NCBI GenBank assembly: GCA_000827495.1
Contig: KN817540.1
Coordinates: 252,480 to 316,479, forward strand
Origin: Hypholoma sublateritium FD-334 SS-4
Taxonomy: Eukaryota > Basidiomycota > Agaricomycetes > Agaricales > Strophariaceae
Direction: 5' to 3'
DNA length: 64,000 nucleotides
The notes beneath the pieces were generated by a model. That model was not told where the DNA came from. It was given only the letters and a program-made list of their open reading frames with translations, and did not search any database. Position 1 is the stretch's first letter. Each line of letters begins with the position of its first letter. The position numbers were made by a program, and so were the translations under genes. Positions 42,930 to 55,444 of the stretch are shown in pieces.

Positions 42930-45410
42930 ATGGCATCCATACCGCAAACACCTCGGACAGCAATTCCCCTGACGTCTAGTACTGCTGACGATACTCCCCT
43001 CAAACGAGATTTGTCATCCTCCGGTGTTTTCATCTATGGTGATCTAGATGAACAGAAAGCAGCTGTTATACAGGCGTTGGGTAACCAAATCCCCGAAGTA
43101 GATCTGGAATTCATGTTATCGAATATCCTTCCGATATCTTCAGTTGATCAGCAAGGGACGTTGGACGCTCTCAAAGCGCAAGGACACTGGAGCGAGAACT
43201 CCGGGTGGCAAGAATTTGGTGGTGTCCCTCCCAAAAAGACGGTGGGCCGCGAGCCGCTGGTGTTCGCAAGAATGAGGGCAATCAATACGCAGATTCTTGC
43301 TAATGCCAAATTTTCAACCGGGTTCATTCCCCTTCGCACTTTGGAGCTTCGAGACTCTCCGGACAGTGCCCCGGAGTCGGACACCGATGTTGCGACACGG
43401 CCTGATGCATGCGGATTGTTGGAAACGTTCATACCAATTCACACCAATTCATGGCAGAAGCCTGATTCGCCTAGCTCGTCCAGACTTCTTCATTGGTTCG
43501 ACATAGCCTACAGTCTGGAATATAAGAAAGACGACAGTATAGAAAAATCAAACGATGTATGTTTTCTATCGTTTCCTTTCGCATCATGTCTCAGTTTTAC
43601 GCATTTCCTATTTCTGATTTTTCTTTCAAATCACCTAGAATACAGCCAAGATACTATGGAGCATGCACCATCTCATGAATGTTGATAACCGCCGCCGATT
43701 TACATTTGGGATCACGATAGAGAATGTAACTGTCAGAGTCTGGTTCTGCTCTCGCCAAGTTGTTTTGGTATCAAAGCCGTTTGACTTTATGAAGGTGGGT
43801 CAGTGCTCGCACTGTGTACCTCTCGCATTACTTAGCATGGACTTTCAGACGCCTGAATATCTTATCTGGATCTTCGTTTCTCTTCACTATGCAAGCGTGG
43901 CCTTGCTAGGATATGACTCAACTATCAAACATGTCTGGAGCAAAAGCGAGGGTACCATGCAGTGCGAAATCGACGTTTTCGGAATTTCTTCTCCTGGAAA
44001 ACAACCAGTTATAAAACAGTATAGGACTACAGGTTCAATCCTATCAAACGAGGCGTTTATAATTCGCAGTAGAGCAACACGAGTCTATGCGGCATACGAG
44101 ATATCTGATGCGTCGAAAACACAAGTTGTTATCAAGGATAGTTGGGTGGACGCCACTCGACATTTGGAAGGCGATATTCTTCAGGACATTCTCCAAGACG
44201 TCTCGGCGGAGGAAAAAGCTCTGTTCTTGACCGTTCTTATTCATGGAATTGTTCAAAGTGGTGGGGTGAATGATTCCACAGAAGAAGTCATGATCAGAGG
44301 CGATCGCAAGGTTATTATTGGCAGTGTTCGCAACCGCCAAACAGGAAATCACATTTACAGCGCAAATTTGTTTAATCTAATTAAACGGTTCAACGTTCAG
44401 GAATCTCGTCGACCTCTAGGCAAACATCGGGTCAAACTAGCTGCCACCAACGTCTCCACGTCATATCTTCCTCAAGCTGCCAGAGGGCCGTATGTTGATC
44501 ACGCTGCAAAAATTCACTATCGCATTGTTTTCCAGGAGAAAGGAACCAGCCTCCATCATCATTCATTCAATCGCGAGATCGAGATGAGATCAATCCTTAT
44601 TCCAGTCCTCTATGATACCATAAAAGGTGAGCAAGGACCGCTTTTTTGCGTTATTTTGGCAATTTACTTATGCTTGCTGATAGCTCTGGGTGTTATGTGG
44701 CGCAAGGGCTATGTACACCGAGATATCAGTGACGGAAACATACTATTGTATGGTGGCAGAGCCCGGCTAGTCGATCTCGAATTCGCTAAGAAATACGGTA
44801 CTGGGCCCAGTAGCCCTGTTCGCACAGTAAGTGAACTTCTTCATTCTAGATATCATCTAATGAAGTTGATGTACTGACAATTTGTAACCAGGGCAATTAT
44901 AATTTTATAGCAACAGGCATCACTCTATCTGCAGAAGGGTCTATTTTGCATAACCCTCTTCATGATCTGGAATCGGTCTGGTGGCTGGGAGTCTGGGCAC
45001 TCTACTGTCATCATACACTTACCAACCTTCACATGCCAGTCGTTCAGGAGCACGCCAACAACATGGGCACTTGGTCGCAAACCTTGTTTCCTGTGCTTGG
45101 AGATCATGACACTCAGGCAACGCGTTCAAGTGCATTCCAGCGCCGAGGATTGACAGTTGAACACTTTCCAGCCGCAGCCTCTCAAGGGCCATGTCGAAAT
45201 CTATTTGTTCTTCTTGATCAGTTGAGGAACGTCATCCTGACCGGCTATTCGAAAACAAACACCACACCCGTTGACCCGAATGATTTTTTCGTTCACGATG
45301 CATTAGCAAGCATCTTCGCCAATCCAATGGCGATTCCCGACTGCAAATTATTTCCAATTGATTATGTTTTACAAGAGATACAAAGATTGAACGCAAGCCA
45401 AGAAATTTAG
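42930..45410 (+). CDS. FunK1-type protein kinase B
   Basis: Five exons (42930-43556, 43639-43794, 43849-44626, 44684-44826, 44892-45410) give 740 residues. It matches kinase A along its length: LMNVDNRRRFTFGITIEN, FDFMK, VVIKDSWVDATRHLEGD, YRIVFQEKGTSL, YVHRDISDGNILLY, RLVDLEFAKKYG and NPLHDLESVWWLGVWAL. Catalytic Asp and the following Asn are present. Intron 2 (43795-43848, 54 nt) is open and a multiple of three; retention would insert 18 residues. The segment after RT differs from kinase A: GNYNFIATGITLSAEG in place of GTYHFMSFEVLNKY, so the activation-loop end is altered in B. Confidence 0.87.
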
Positions 45411-45569
45411 CTAGCAAGTAGTATAGGAGTTATATTGGATTGAATATTTATTGAATACAGTCTATGAATCTACCTTGACGATTGTCGACTGTGATACTTA
45501 CTCTCGTGTCAAATAGTTACTACTTGTGATTTGTTTACTACCTCTAACAACAAGACGGTCGAGCTTCGT

Positions 45570-47717
45570 CTAGTACTTCTTGCCAGTGATGACTTGTGCG
45601 AAAGGATGTACCTTGGTTGCATAATTGGCCGGAGATACGTGCAGAACGAGCCCCACCTTGACCAGTGTGCAAATGGGATGAGGGGTGGTCAGGAGCTCGA
45701 GCGCTTGCCTATTGATTGATATCGACTCATTGAGGTCGTTTTTTTGCCCCGTGAATTGGAATCGGACCCTAAGCGCGGATGCAAGATTATAAAGAACACC
45801 ACGACGATGAGGGTTAGATTTGGGATTAAATTGCTCAATAGCATCCCTGTAGAGTGTGATCACCTCGTTGAGGTCGTTGAGTTGATTTCCTTGCTCAAAG
45901 CGTGCGAATAGAGAATTTGCCAGAGCATTTAATGATTCCGGCCGACTAGGATGCGATGCGGGTTGGAGTTCGAGAGCCTGCTTGTACAGAGAAATTGCTT
46001 CATCCAGATGACTTGCGATATGCTGACCCCCATGTGGAGACATCATCGCTAGTGCAGAGGCAAGATCCTTGAGTATAATGGATCGATAGACGTGAGAAGG
46101 AGGGACAGATTCAAGGGCCTGTCGGTGCAGTAAGATAGCCCTGTCGAAGTCGCCTGGGTGGCCTACTAGTTCAAAACGAGCTGCAAGTGTGTTTGCAAGA
46201 TTAGTGAGAGAGGTGTAGCGCTCGGGGTGGGGCGAGATCTGTAGATCCAGAGCTTCCGTGTGCAACGAAATAGCTTCATCAAGGTCTCTTCGCTGACCTA
46301 CCTGACCGAATCGAACAAATAATGCATTCGCAAGATTATTCAGGGAGTTTGATCTACCAACATGCGATGGAGGCCTGAGGTCCAATGCCTCTCGGTACAA
46401 TAAGATGGCGTCGGAAAGATCGGCTTTCTGGCCGACATTTTCAAACCGGACCAACAGAGAATTTGCGAGATTGAGGAGATAGCTTGAGCACCTAGAATGG
46501 GTAGGAGAGAGCAGCTGGAGGGCCTGTTTGTGGACTGAAATACTTTCATCGATATCACCTCGTTGACCTGTGTGTTCAAATCGAAGCCTCAGTGAATTTC
46601 CAAGATTATTCAACAGGGTAGAGTAATATTCATCGTGATTGCCTTCTGTGATTTGTCGAACTGCCTCTCGAAGGAGATGTATTGTCGTATCAAGATCTCC
46701 CATGTTTCCTGAATCCAGAAACTCTGCATACCCACCGTTAGCTTTGTGAGATATGGGAGCGTCGTCCCCGGAGACTTCATCGGCAGCTGTATAAACATTG
46801 ACAGCTTGATACTGGGATAGACCTTCTTGAAGATCTTCTAAGTTTCCGCTGAAGTCGAAGCGTGTTGCCCACAATGTGCAGAGACGACGAGTGATATGGG
46901 GGACGAGAGTATGCATTTCTGAACTTGAACAGAGATCGACGGCATTTTGTAGATTAGATATTGCATCATATAAGTCAGATACATCAGACGAACGATGAAA
47001 CCGAGTGTACAGCGCATCAGCCAGAGTTGTTAACGCTGTTATGTGGTGCTCAGCTTGTGCCTCTTGACCAAGTTCAGACAGGGATGATTGAAGGATGGAA
47101 ATGGCCGTGTTTAGCTTGCTAAGAGGAGCGACATCCGAAAATCAATCAAACTCGCTTTGGCTGGCCTCAGGTTGTCTTCTAGAACTCGGTCGGAATAATT
47201 TTGATTGACAACAATAGTCTACTAGGCCTCAATGATGATATGATTCTGTAGAAACAACAATGTACTCACGTTGTTGACCTCCATATCATCTCGCAGCTCA
47301 TATAGATCGCACCGAAGATAAATCGACTCATCGAGGTCATTTATCTGATTGGTATACATGAAACGTAGACTCAATGCAGCCACAAGATAGCCCATAACAA
47401 TACATCGCGCCGAGTCTGTTGTAGGTGGCGTTTCGAAAACTTGGCGGAACTGGAAGATAGCGGTATCGAGAATTGCGAGTGGTACTACTGAGTTGCACTC
47501 CGCCATGAGTGAGGCCGCGAACTCAATATTTTTCCATGTTGTTTCCTCTCCAACTTCTCCTTTGTTGATCTGCTCATTGAATTATGGTATTGGGGAGGAA
47601 GAGTTTGTACGGATATCGAAAACGTACATCGCTTTGTGGTTCATTCTCGTTCTCATTTGGATTCTTTTCTTCACTGCCACGGTCCCTGTTCAACAGATGC
47701 CCCGCCTTTTGTGACAT
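45570..47717 (-). CDS. TPR-repeat protein, CHAT domain absent
   Basis: Tentative exons 47717-47628, 47569-47270 and 47114-45570 give 644 residues. From about residue 250 come eight or so repeats of about 50 residues with the pattern LxNLANSLxxRFExxGQxxDLDEAIxLxxxALxLxPxxHP, the TPR type that usually precedes a CHAT protease domain in mushrooms. The chain ends after the repeats (HPFAQVITGKKY) with no CHAT domain downstream before the FunK1-B 3' end, so it is a truncated or repeat-only form. The first two exons and the acceptor at 47115 (GCAAG) are less certain. Likely protein-protein scaffold. Confidence 0.68.
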
Positions 47718-49154
47718 TGGAAGACGTGGCGAGGGATACACTTTTCTTTCTGAGTACTGAAAATCAAGGACGGACAAGCATTATCAAAGAAACAGTTCAA
47801 AAACAGGTGGACAAAGGTGGACAACTGAGGTCGAATGAAAGCCGGAGGTGACTGACTGATATTGTATGCCCAAGTCCCTGCCAAGCACGACCAAAGCGGC
47901 AAACTGAAATTTGACTCGGATACTCAGTTGGACTCTCTCCATCCTGTCATTCTCCCTTCTTAAACAATCTCTTTCTGCAGTGTGCACGATGAAAATATGC
48001 GCCTTTACCAACGCCAGCGTCGTTGCCGAAAAGTCAAATCATAATTAGTAGCTGCCGATATATGCCCATGCTCTTCAAGTTCACCTTGTCATATCCGCCT
48101 CCTTTTCCGACATGTCTAGCGGCGCAAATTACCAGCACATGTATGGGGCACGAAGTTAAGAGTCTCGAGTTTCAAGTTTCAAAAGGGCAATTATTCAAAT
48201 CTTCCGAATACTGAACTGGATCGTGTACCGCGCTTCAAGTTATGAGCATGACGCACCTTTACCATTTGACTGCGATTTCTTTCCACTGATGTATGAACAC
48301 ATATAGACTACGGACGATCTACTACGTGTGCGACGTTTCCTGGGTGATCTATGTCAACTTTCCTCAGCGTCATCGAGCACGCTATATTTCCTAGCGTGGC
48401 TCTCCGGGGGCATCGTAGCTACGCTTTCCTTACCCATGGCGGATCTCGAGCTTGTAGTCGTTTCTTCAAGATGTTTCGGTCCCAGGGTTGCCACATCGAT
48501 CTGTCATCTTAGAGCCTTATAACCCCTTCACCCTCTGCATCAACTCTCGTGGGTTTGACTCCAAGTCCTGCAGATACTATTTCTGACATTCCTCTGAACT
48601 ATACCTGACCCGCTGGTGTGCCTTGGCTGCCTGTAAAATCATTCATACAAAAGACAGCGGTGGTGTATGAATGTCGGGTTCGGTCGTCATACAGTGACAC
48701 AGCTTGACGTCGCAGCCATCACGACTCGGAGCCCATCGCGATCAGTCGGAATGGCCAAGCAGTCTTTCAACTCGGGTATGTACTTTGATCAGTATGCATA
48801 TGTACTTACTTAACGCTGGCTGAAACCAGGTATCGAAATATCGTAAAGTCTGCACTGTGCAGTATGTTCCCGCCCCAGCAGCGCAAGAGACAGATTCTAA
48901 TTTCTGAGCTAGCAAGAATCGACTCAGTCGGCCTGAATATCATGTGGTAGTGATATACCGGAGACAGTAGGAGCTTGTGGGGCCGAGAGGTCCGCGCCAG
49001 ACTAAATCTGGGACTGAACTTGAACCCTTGGCAGCGGTGCCTTAGATTTAAATCAAATCGAATTACCCTCGGAATCGAGTCGGACCGTGTCTGTTCAGCG
49101 CCCAGCATCGTATAAGATACGGCTATGTCATGCTAAACATCGCAATCTGTCTTT
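47718..49154. other. Intergenic, no gene seen
   Basis: 1.4 kb with only short frames on either strand; none has recognisable domains. Confidence 0.45.
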
Positions 49155-50126
49155 ATGGCGTCTCCCCCCTCCAACACGGAAGCACCAATAGTGGCGTCTC
49201 AGCCTATGCCCACATCCGCTATCTCACTCCTCTCAGACGTGACAGTACCAACCACGAAGCCAGCGGGAGTTCAGCAGATGAAAAGGCGATCCATGTCATT
49301 TAGAAGGGTTCGCGCGGTGCTTGGAGGCCTGGGCGGCGTTATATACGATGGCTTGGTAGCTCTCTCAATCATACTGCTGTATGGAATACCCGGATCCATT
49401 TTTGTAATCGTTGCATTTGCGTGCGTTTTCACAAGCACCCAAAACGATTCGAAGCTGCTGACGTCCTTACCTTTTCTTTAGAATTTGCATTGGACTGAGT
49501 TTTGGCCTAAACGCTGCATACAGCGCGGTAGCTTTGTACGTTCACCTCTCTGTGTTCTCTTCTATCGGCTGACATCTGTATGGTATAGACTGATAGGGAA
49601 CGCGATTTTGAAAGCAGCGCACCTGGCACATTATACCGACAATGCCATGGCTGCCGCTATCGGGGCCACAGGCTCGCCAGTCGCAGTCCTGATAGTTGGG
49701 TTGTGCTCCCAAGTTCTCCCCACCGGCGAAGACGGAAAAGTGTGGTGGCCGTTTGGAATGTTCATCTACACAGCAGTGATGACCCTCTCGGGGACGCTCG
49801 GGGCGGCGATCTTGAGGCACAATCACGTCGATCTCCGGGGCATCGACGTGCTACATGCCACACGCGCTGGAGCACTTGGGGGAGCCATATTGGGCCCGGG
49901 AAGTATCGTTGCTGCGCCATTTATCCTGCTCGCCTTGGGTGTCGTATTTTCCCCTCTATTAATCGCGATGAAGTTAGGGTTCCGGTGGGTGTACGTCCGC
50001 TCAAGTGAGAGCTGGGACGACAGGGGTCGTTACCGCAGCTCGCATTGCTATACGTATGGGACATGTGGAGATGACTCGGATATCGAAGATGAATTAGACC
50101 AGCTTCCACCCCACGTACGCCCGTAA
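49155..50126 (+). CDS. Multipass membrane protein of unknown function
   Basis: Three exons (49155-49420, 49482-49535, 49589-50126) give 285 residues. After a polar 55-residue N-terminus there are about six hydrophobic segments: LVALSIILLYGIPGSIFVIV, ICIGLSFGLNAAYSAVALL, AAIGATGSPVAVLIVGLC, FGMFIYTAVMTLSGTLGAAI and ALGGAILGPGSIVAAPFILL followed by a final one. The C-terminal 50 residues are polar and acidic (DDSDIEDELDQLPP). I recognise no family. All splice phases agree. Confidence 0.72.
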
Positions 50127-50351
50127 CATCGGGATATGATGCATTAGGACACTGTATATCTGTACTATCCAATTGTAATTATAACAGCTCGATTAATAGA
50201 ATCGTGGCGTCATATGTACCCCAGCTTACGACATGAGTACCGGAGGGCAACGTAATGATGTACGTAGGTCCCAACGTTTCAAAGCGGGGCGTGCGATTAT
50301 ACCGGAGCATATGTAGTAGATTGCCCCGCACTGGACAGAGAAATGGCGATA

Positions 50352-52386
50352 TTAGTCTAAATTGTACATCTGGTATACATGCGTGGTCGTCTCTTTCTTA
50401 CGACCCACTTTCTTCTTACCAAACTTCACAAGTCCCACTCTTCTCTCCACCCGTGTCTCCAAAGGTCCATTGCGGAACGGAGGGACAATACGCAGCGTCG
50501 GCTCTTCTTCTGTGTCTGTGGACAATGTGAGGCTGATAGTCATATCAGGCATCGTCTTCCCCTCAAATATCAGAGGGATGTCGGCGAGAGCAGCCTCCGT
50601 GGCGGCGTCATCGTCCTCGCTGGCGTTAACACCCGGATAGGGCAGCGCGGTGAAAGGATGGATGGTGGTATACCCAATGAACGCAGGCCAGTTGTTGTCG
50701 ATGCACTTCCGATCAAAAACGCGTACAACGACAGTCACAAGATCACTGATCTCCGCGTCGAACACCTCCTCCCACTCGGGATCGTGCGTGTTGCGTTCCT
50801 GGAATGTAGTGTACATCTCCTCCTCTTTTATCGTGACGATCACAAACGGGGATGGGGCGCGCAGAAGCTTCACCGTCTCCTCGTCCATCTTCTCGATTTC
50901 CTCGGGGGGAAAGGGGTCTAGTTCGCATTGGGGGCGCTGTAGCCCGCGCGCACTGCGAATGGTGAAGCGGATCCTGCGCGGCTCGTCTGACGGGCCGGCC
51001 GCTCGTTTAGATAGTATAGACTCCCATAGCGAAAATAGCGGGGAGATCGTAAGGAGAAGGGGTAATATCTGTCAAAGAGAATCATCAGTCTTTGGCTGGC
51101 CGGATCAGCACGAAAGGTAATAACTTTACCTGTCCAAAACCCCATTGATTATTCTGTGATTTGTCTATGTCGTTCAAAAGGAGTTCAAGCTCTGTCATAA
51201 CAATAACCCATATCGCGAGCTGCAAACAAGATGTTAATGACAATCCGAAAGGAAAAAAATCAACCTCACGAATGCGACGAGAATGGTCTTCCCGTAGAGC
51301 TGGTACCATCTATCCGATCCCGATGGCGCCCAATCAAGGATTTGACTAGCCACCCCCTGTATAAGGTCGTGGAATATTTGACCAGGACGAAGTAGGCGAC
51401 TCCTAAACAAGCGGGTTGAGTGAATACGAGAGGCAAAATCAAAGTAAGTGCGTACGTGCTCGTTTCCTCTCCCGTCGCGAAGTTCTTCCTCCGCACCGTC
51501 TGCCTATGCACCTCGTTCTTCGGGTCGCGCTTCGGCTTCAGCAGCTTTTGCCCCGCAAGGGATGAGCAGAGCGCCTGCGTGGCGTAGAGTATCGTGGTGC
51601 GCCCCCGCGCTGCCCGGTACACGAACAGCGCGGAGAACAGGCCCCACCCGGCCAGACTGAGGTACCGCCCGCTGCCCAGCGCCGGCAGGCTTGCACCGAA
51701 GAATATCAGGCGCGTGCGCGCGTTGCACTCGGGGAGCTCTGATCCGAACGTGGGCGCCGCGATCCAGACGTACAGCGCGAATGAGTAGGTAAGAGCCGAG
51801 CGCACCCAGTTCGCCACAATCAGGAGGGGGGATTGGACGGCACGCGTGGAGTTTTTCGACGCGGGCGCCATGATTTCGGAGAGGCCAAAGGCGGATGCTA
51901 GAACGGGCAGCAAGGTGACTAGCCTTGGTGTGAGCTAGATAGATGGACTGGTATCCTGCGTGACGTTTACCATATACGACGACGATGGCGTCGAGAAGGG
52001 ATATCTCGTTCTTCACTGAGGTGACTATGCTTGATATGATCAGAGAAAACGCTGTCGAGGTCATCGACCAGTAAGCTCCTGGGGCATCGCGGGGGGAGAA
52101 GCGAACAAGGAGAACTGATTTCGCCACATCCTGAGAACACGAGTAAACCCAGTAAGGGTACAACGCACCAGAAAGAAGCGATTGCAGGTAGAGCGCTATC
52201 CTAACGCCAGGTCCTAATGATGCGGGACCCGCGTTCAGCCACCTCCCTCAACCCAGAAAACGGAGGCGCGCACCTGAAATGTCTGGGTTGCTGCCAAACG
52301 AGGTCTCCGATGAATGAAAGGATGATGAACATTGGGGTGCCGACAAACCTAGATATGCTTGGGCAACTCCCGACCGCGTTAGACAT
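50352..52386 (-). CDS. Multipass membrane protein with a C-terminal C2-like domain
   Basis: Six exons (52386-52274, 52200-51971, 51918-51354, 51309-51270, 51219-51130, 51068-50352) give 584 residues. The first 350 residues hold about seven hydrophobic segments (TPMFIILSFIGDLV, LLPVLASAFGLSEIM, ALTYSFALYVWIAAP, TYALTLILPLVFTQPACLGV, ILPLLLTISPLFSLW). Then RRIRFTIRSARGLQRPQCEL ... SPFVIVTIKEEEMYTTF ... DPEWEEVFDAEISDLVTVVV ... FIGYTTI reads as a C2 domain (beta sandwich, target-protein and lipid contacts), with Asp/Glu loops that could bind calcium. The tail is basic (GKKKVGRKK). The join of exons 1 and 2 was chosen to keep the frame IALYLQSLL and is less certain. Role perhaps membrane contact or traffic (inference). 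Confidence 0.68.
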
Positions 52387-53629
52387 GAGTTAGAGGCTTT
52401 AGAGAACCTCGCAGACGAAAGGGAAGGTAATAATCATAAAGAAGGTGATATTAAGTGGTATTTCGGCTGTATTCCGCTTGCATCCCGACTTGACAGTAAT
52501 TGCAGCTGAATTCGGGCGCCAAGATTACCTCCGACAGGATAAAGCGGTGAGTCTGTCGAGGAGTCTACTGTGACTGCGCGCGGTGGTAAGGATCGGACAT
52601 CCAGTGCCTTGGTCAGATCCGACTTGAGTCGGCGGGAATTGGATGGTTGGAGGCTGTCCCGTCTCTGGTGCCACCAGTGGAGGTGAAAGTTAGGTGAAAG
52701 CACTTGAAAATGATGCGCTGGCTGTGTTGGAAAATGTACTAAAAACGCCGCGCCTACTTATCAAAGATTTTAGATCAGCGGATTGCATCATTTGATTGGC
52801 TATTTAGACTGTTGAAGCTGAGCGCTGAAGCAGCGCCTTGCACTGCCTGGCGCCCGCCGCCCGCAAGACTTCAGCGCGGGGAAAGGGTTGTGTCACGGCA
52901 TAATATCTTGGATTTAAATTTCAAGTGGATCCTCTCGATCTCGTTCAAACACGTAGACTGATATTATATTTATTTCGTTCCAAACCCCTGAATCCACCAT
53001 CCGCACCCACAATCGCCTTTGCTTTTGTATTTGCGTACTGGCAGAGTGCATTTGCTCACTTTATTTGTTCCCAGAATTCGTTTCATTATGAAGAGCTGAA
53101 AATCTTGCCGTGGTCAGGTTCTAAAAATACATCACAAATGCAAAGCTACATGGTAAAGAATTCTTCATGTTCTCACTGCCAGCTTAAGCGTGCAGACAGG
53201 GAGATAGGTCTTGCAATGTCGTAGGCATCAGACTTAGAGTCGCACATGGATTCGTTGTAAGTATTCATTTTTGTTTGATTGCCTTTGCTTAATTATGGAG
53301 ATCAACGAACAGTAAGAACGAAACGTCAGTGTTGCTACAGTGGTGTGGGAGTATCCAATAGTAAATCAGAAAGTGTTCTACAATAAAGCCGGGGCAGTAT
53401 GGAAACAGTGGGGGTAGAATGCTGGGGGTGGTTCGATAATTGTGGAGACAAAAACGAAGTACGAAATCCATAGCGATACAGTGGGGGTATAGCAAGCCAA
53501 GAGCCAACGTGATACAGTGTTTCGATGATTGCGGTCAGATGCACAATGCGATCGAGATGATTAGCAGGTGTGTCGCGGGTAAGGTTTTTGTGTGTGGTGG
53601 GGTAGGAGTAGCGAGAATGGAGGAGGGAA
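52387..53629. other. Intergenic, no gene seen
   Basis: 1.2 kb between two minus-strand genes; it must hold the CLP1 3' end and the membrane-C2 gene promoter. Short frames only. Confidence 0.45.
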
Positions 53630-54544
53630 TTAATGATTTGATGCGGCGATATTGAGAGCACCCAGTGTGATCTCCCATGCAAGGTCCAGGGTGTCCCAGA
53701 GTTCGGGATCATGGAGCCCGAGAGCAACCATATCCTGCCACAGTTCCTTGACATGCGCTGCATGACCGGTGAGCGCCTGTAGGCTTCCCCCGGACGACGA
53801 GCAGAGATAGGTAGATAGTTGGTGGAGCAATGAGCCAGACGATAGTGTAGATTGGACGGTGTAGTGTGACAGTCCCTGCGTAAATCCCGAGGGGAGAGGG
53901 AAGAGCGATTTGAAGACGGCCTCGAGGCTGTGGTTGTACAAATAACCATGGAGCACCTTGAACGCCGCGGGCGATGGAAGGGACAGCGGGATCACTGGTA
54001 GGTGGAGTGCGCTCGAAGGCACTGCCGATGAGGGTGGCAGACGGGGCAGGGCAGAACATTGCGCGGCAATGATAATATTGTGTACGGGGAACATGAAGAC
54101 GTGTTCGTTGCCGGACGATTTTGAGGACGCGACGGCTAGGACATGCGTGGGATAGGTTGCGTGCGAGGACGAGGACGAACGAACGGGGACCGTCATAACG
54201 CGGGGCACATGTGATTTGGTCATCGTGGTCGGCATATGCGACGAGGACATGCAGGAGATTCCTGCGAGCATTCTACAGACGAGACGCGTTAATTAACGTC
54301 ACCAGTGAAATGAAGCGTGTACGTACTGATGCGCCTTTGGTCGGAGACCTCTGCGGATGTACTCTGCTGGGACATTGGCAAGCTCTGGGGCTACTGCCAT
54401 GATAGAATCGCGCGAGACCTCAGCGAAGGCTGGGCGCGATAGCGTGCGGGGTAGCTGGATCCCCGCAGTCGAGGTGGACATGGTCTGATGGTGGCCGTGA
54501 CCGTGCATGGCGAAGGAGGAAGGGTGTGCGGCGACCTGGAACAT
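53630..54544 (-). CDS. CLP1: Clp1 (clampless) developmental protein
   Basis: Two exons (54544-54327, 54272-53630) give 286 residues. Motifs that I associate with basidiomycete Clp1: AEYIRRGLRPKAHQMLAGIS, VFMFPVHNIIIAAQCSALPRLPPS, LPVIPLSLPSPAAFKVLHGYLY, HVKELWQDMVALGLHDPELWDTLDLAWEITLGAL. Clp1 is needed for clamp connections and dikaryon growth after mating in Coprinopsis and for proliferation in Ustilago. It has a Ser/His-rich N-terminus and no enzymatic domain. Expression is expected to depend on the A mating-type homeodomain pair; I saw no proven binding site upstream. Confidence 0.85.
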
Positions 54545-55440
54545 GTCTACTGAATGAGGCTGAAGGGGCTGGAGAAAAGTGAGGACTGCAACGGAAAAGT
54601 GACATAGTTATATACTTGCGTAAGAAACGAGCAGACATATCCAGACAAAACGATCGAGATTTTCCTCTTCCTCTTTCGGCCACTGCTTTGTCGGTCTTCC
54701 GCATTTGGCTCGTCATCCGTTACTTATGGACTTTGTTGTTCGTATGTGATCGAGGGATTTCGAAGCTCTACTCATCCTATATCACTGACTTGTCTCCATC
54801 ACGACTGACCTTGTACTTCAAAAACCTCTTCGTTTGTGTCTATTCAATTATTAACGCGCACGGATTGAATTTTCGCTCCAAATCAGTTGCAATTTGTGTG
54901 CGGGCCGCAACCAAGCCGCGACGTTCGTGCTCCTTGTGCTCGGCGTTTGTGGAAGAGTCACTGATTGAGATATATCCGCGCAGTTGCATCTGAATGCTGC
55001 AAATACATTCGTCAAACGAAGTATCTTTGGAGAAACAGTTGGCGAAGAGTCATGTTCCCTCGCGGCATCGTGGTAACAGAGCTTTGGGTCGCACTTGCCT
55101 TTTCTGGAACAGGGACGGAATCTAAGTCATGCGCTATACGCGATTGCTTATTCCCTTTTGAGGCTTCGCTTTGTTCCTGCTCAACACGGTCTGTGAACCA
55201 GCTATGGGCGACTAACAAACGTACCATTTAGGACAGCGGGACAACTACAAGACCCTTGGCTGATAAGGTCTCTTCTCTAACCTCCACGCTTCTCTAGGCC
55301 TACGTCAGTTGCGGAGGCTTTGTGCTGTAAGTACTCGAGTTTTCGTTCATTCACACATGCCTCACCCGTGTAACCCGTGTCAGTGAGCGTCAATCATTGC
55401 AATAATTATCAAGTCTCCTTTTGTCGATGTCCAATAAATT
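54545..55440. other. CLP1 upstream region, no gene seen
   Basis: Long upstream region without supported coding frame; it may hold developmental control sites of CLP1. Confidence 0.4.
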
Positions 55441-55444
55441 ATAG

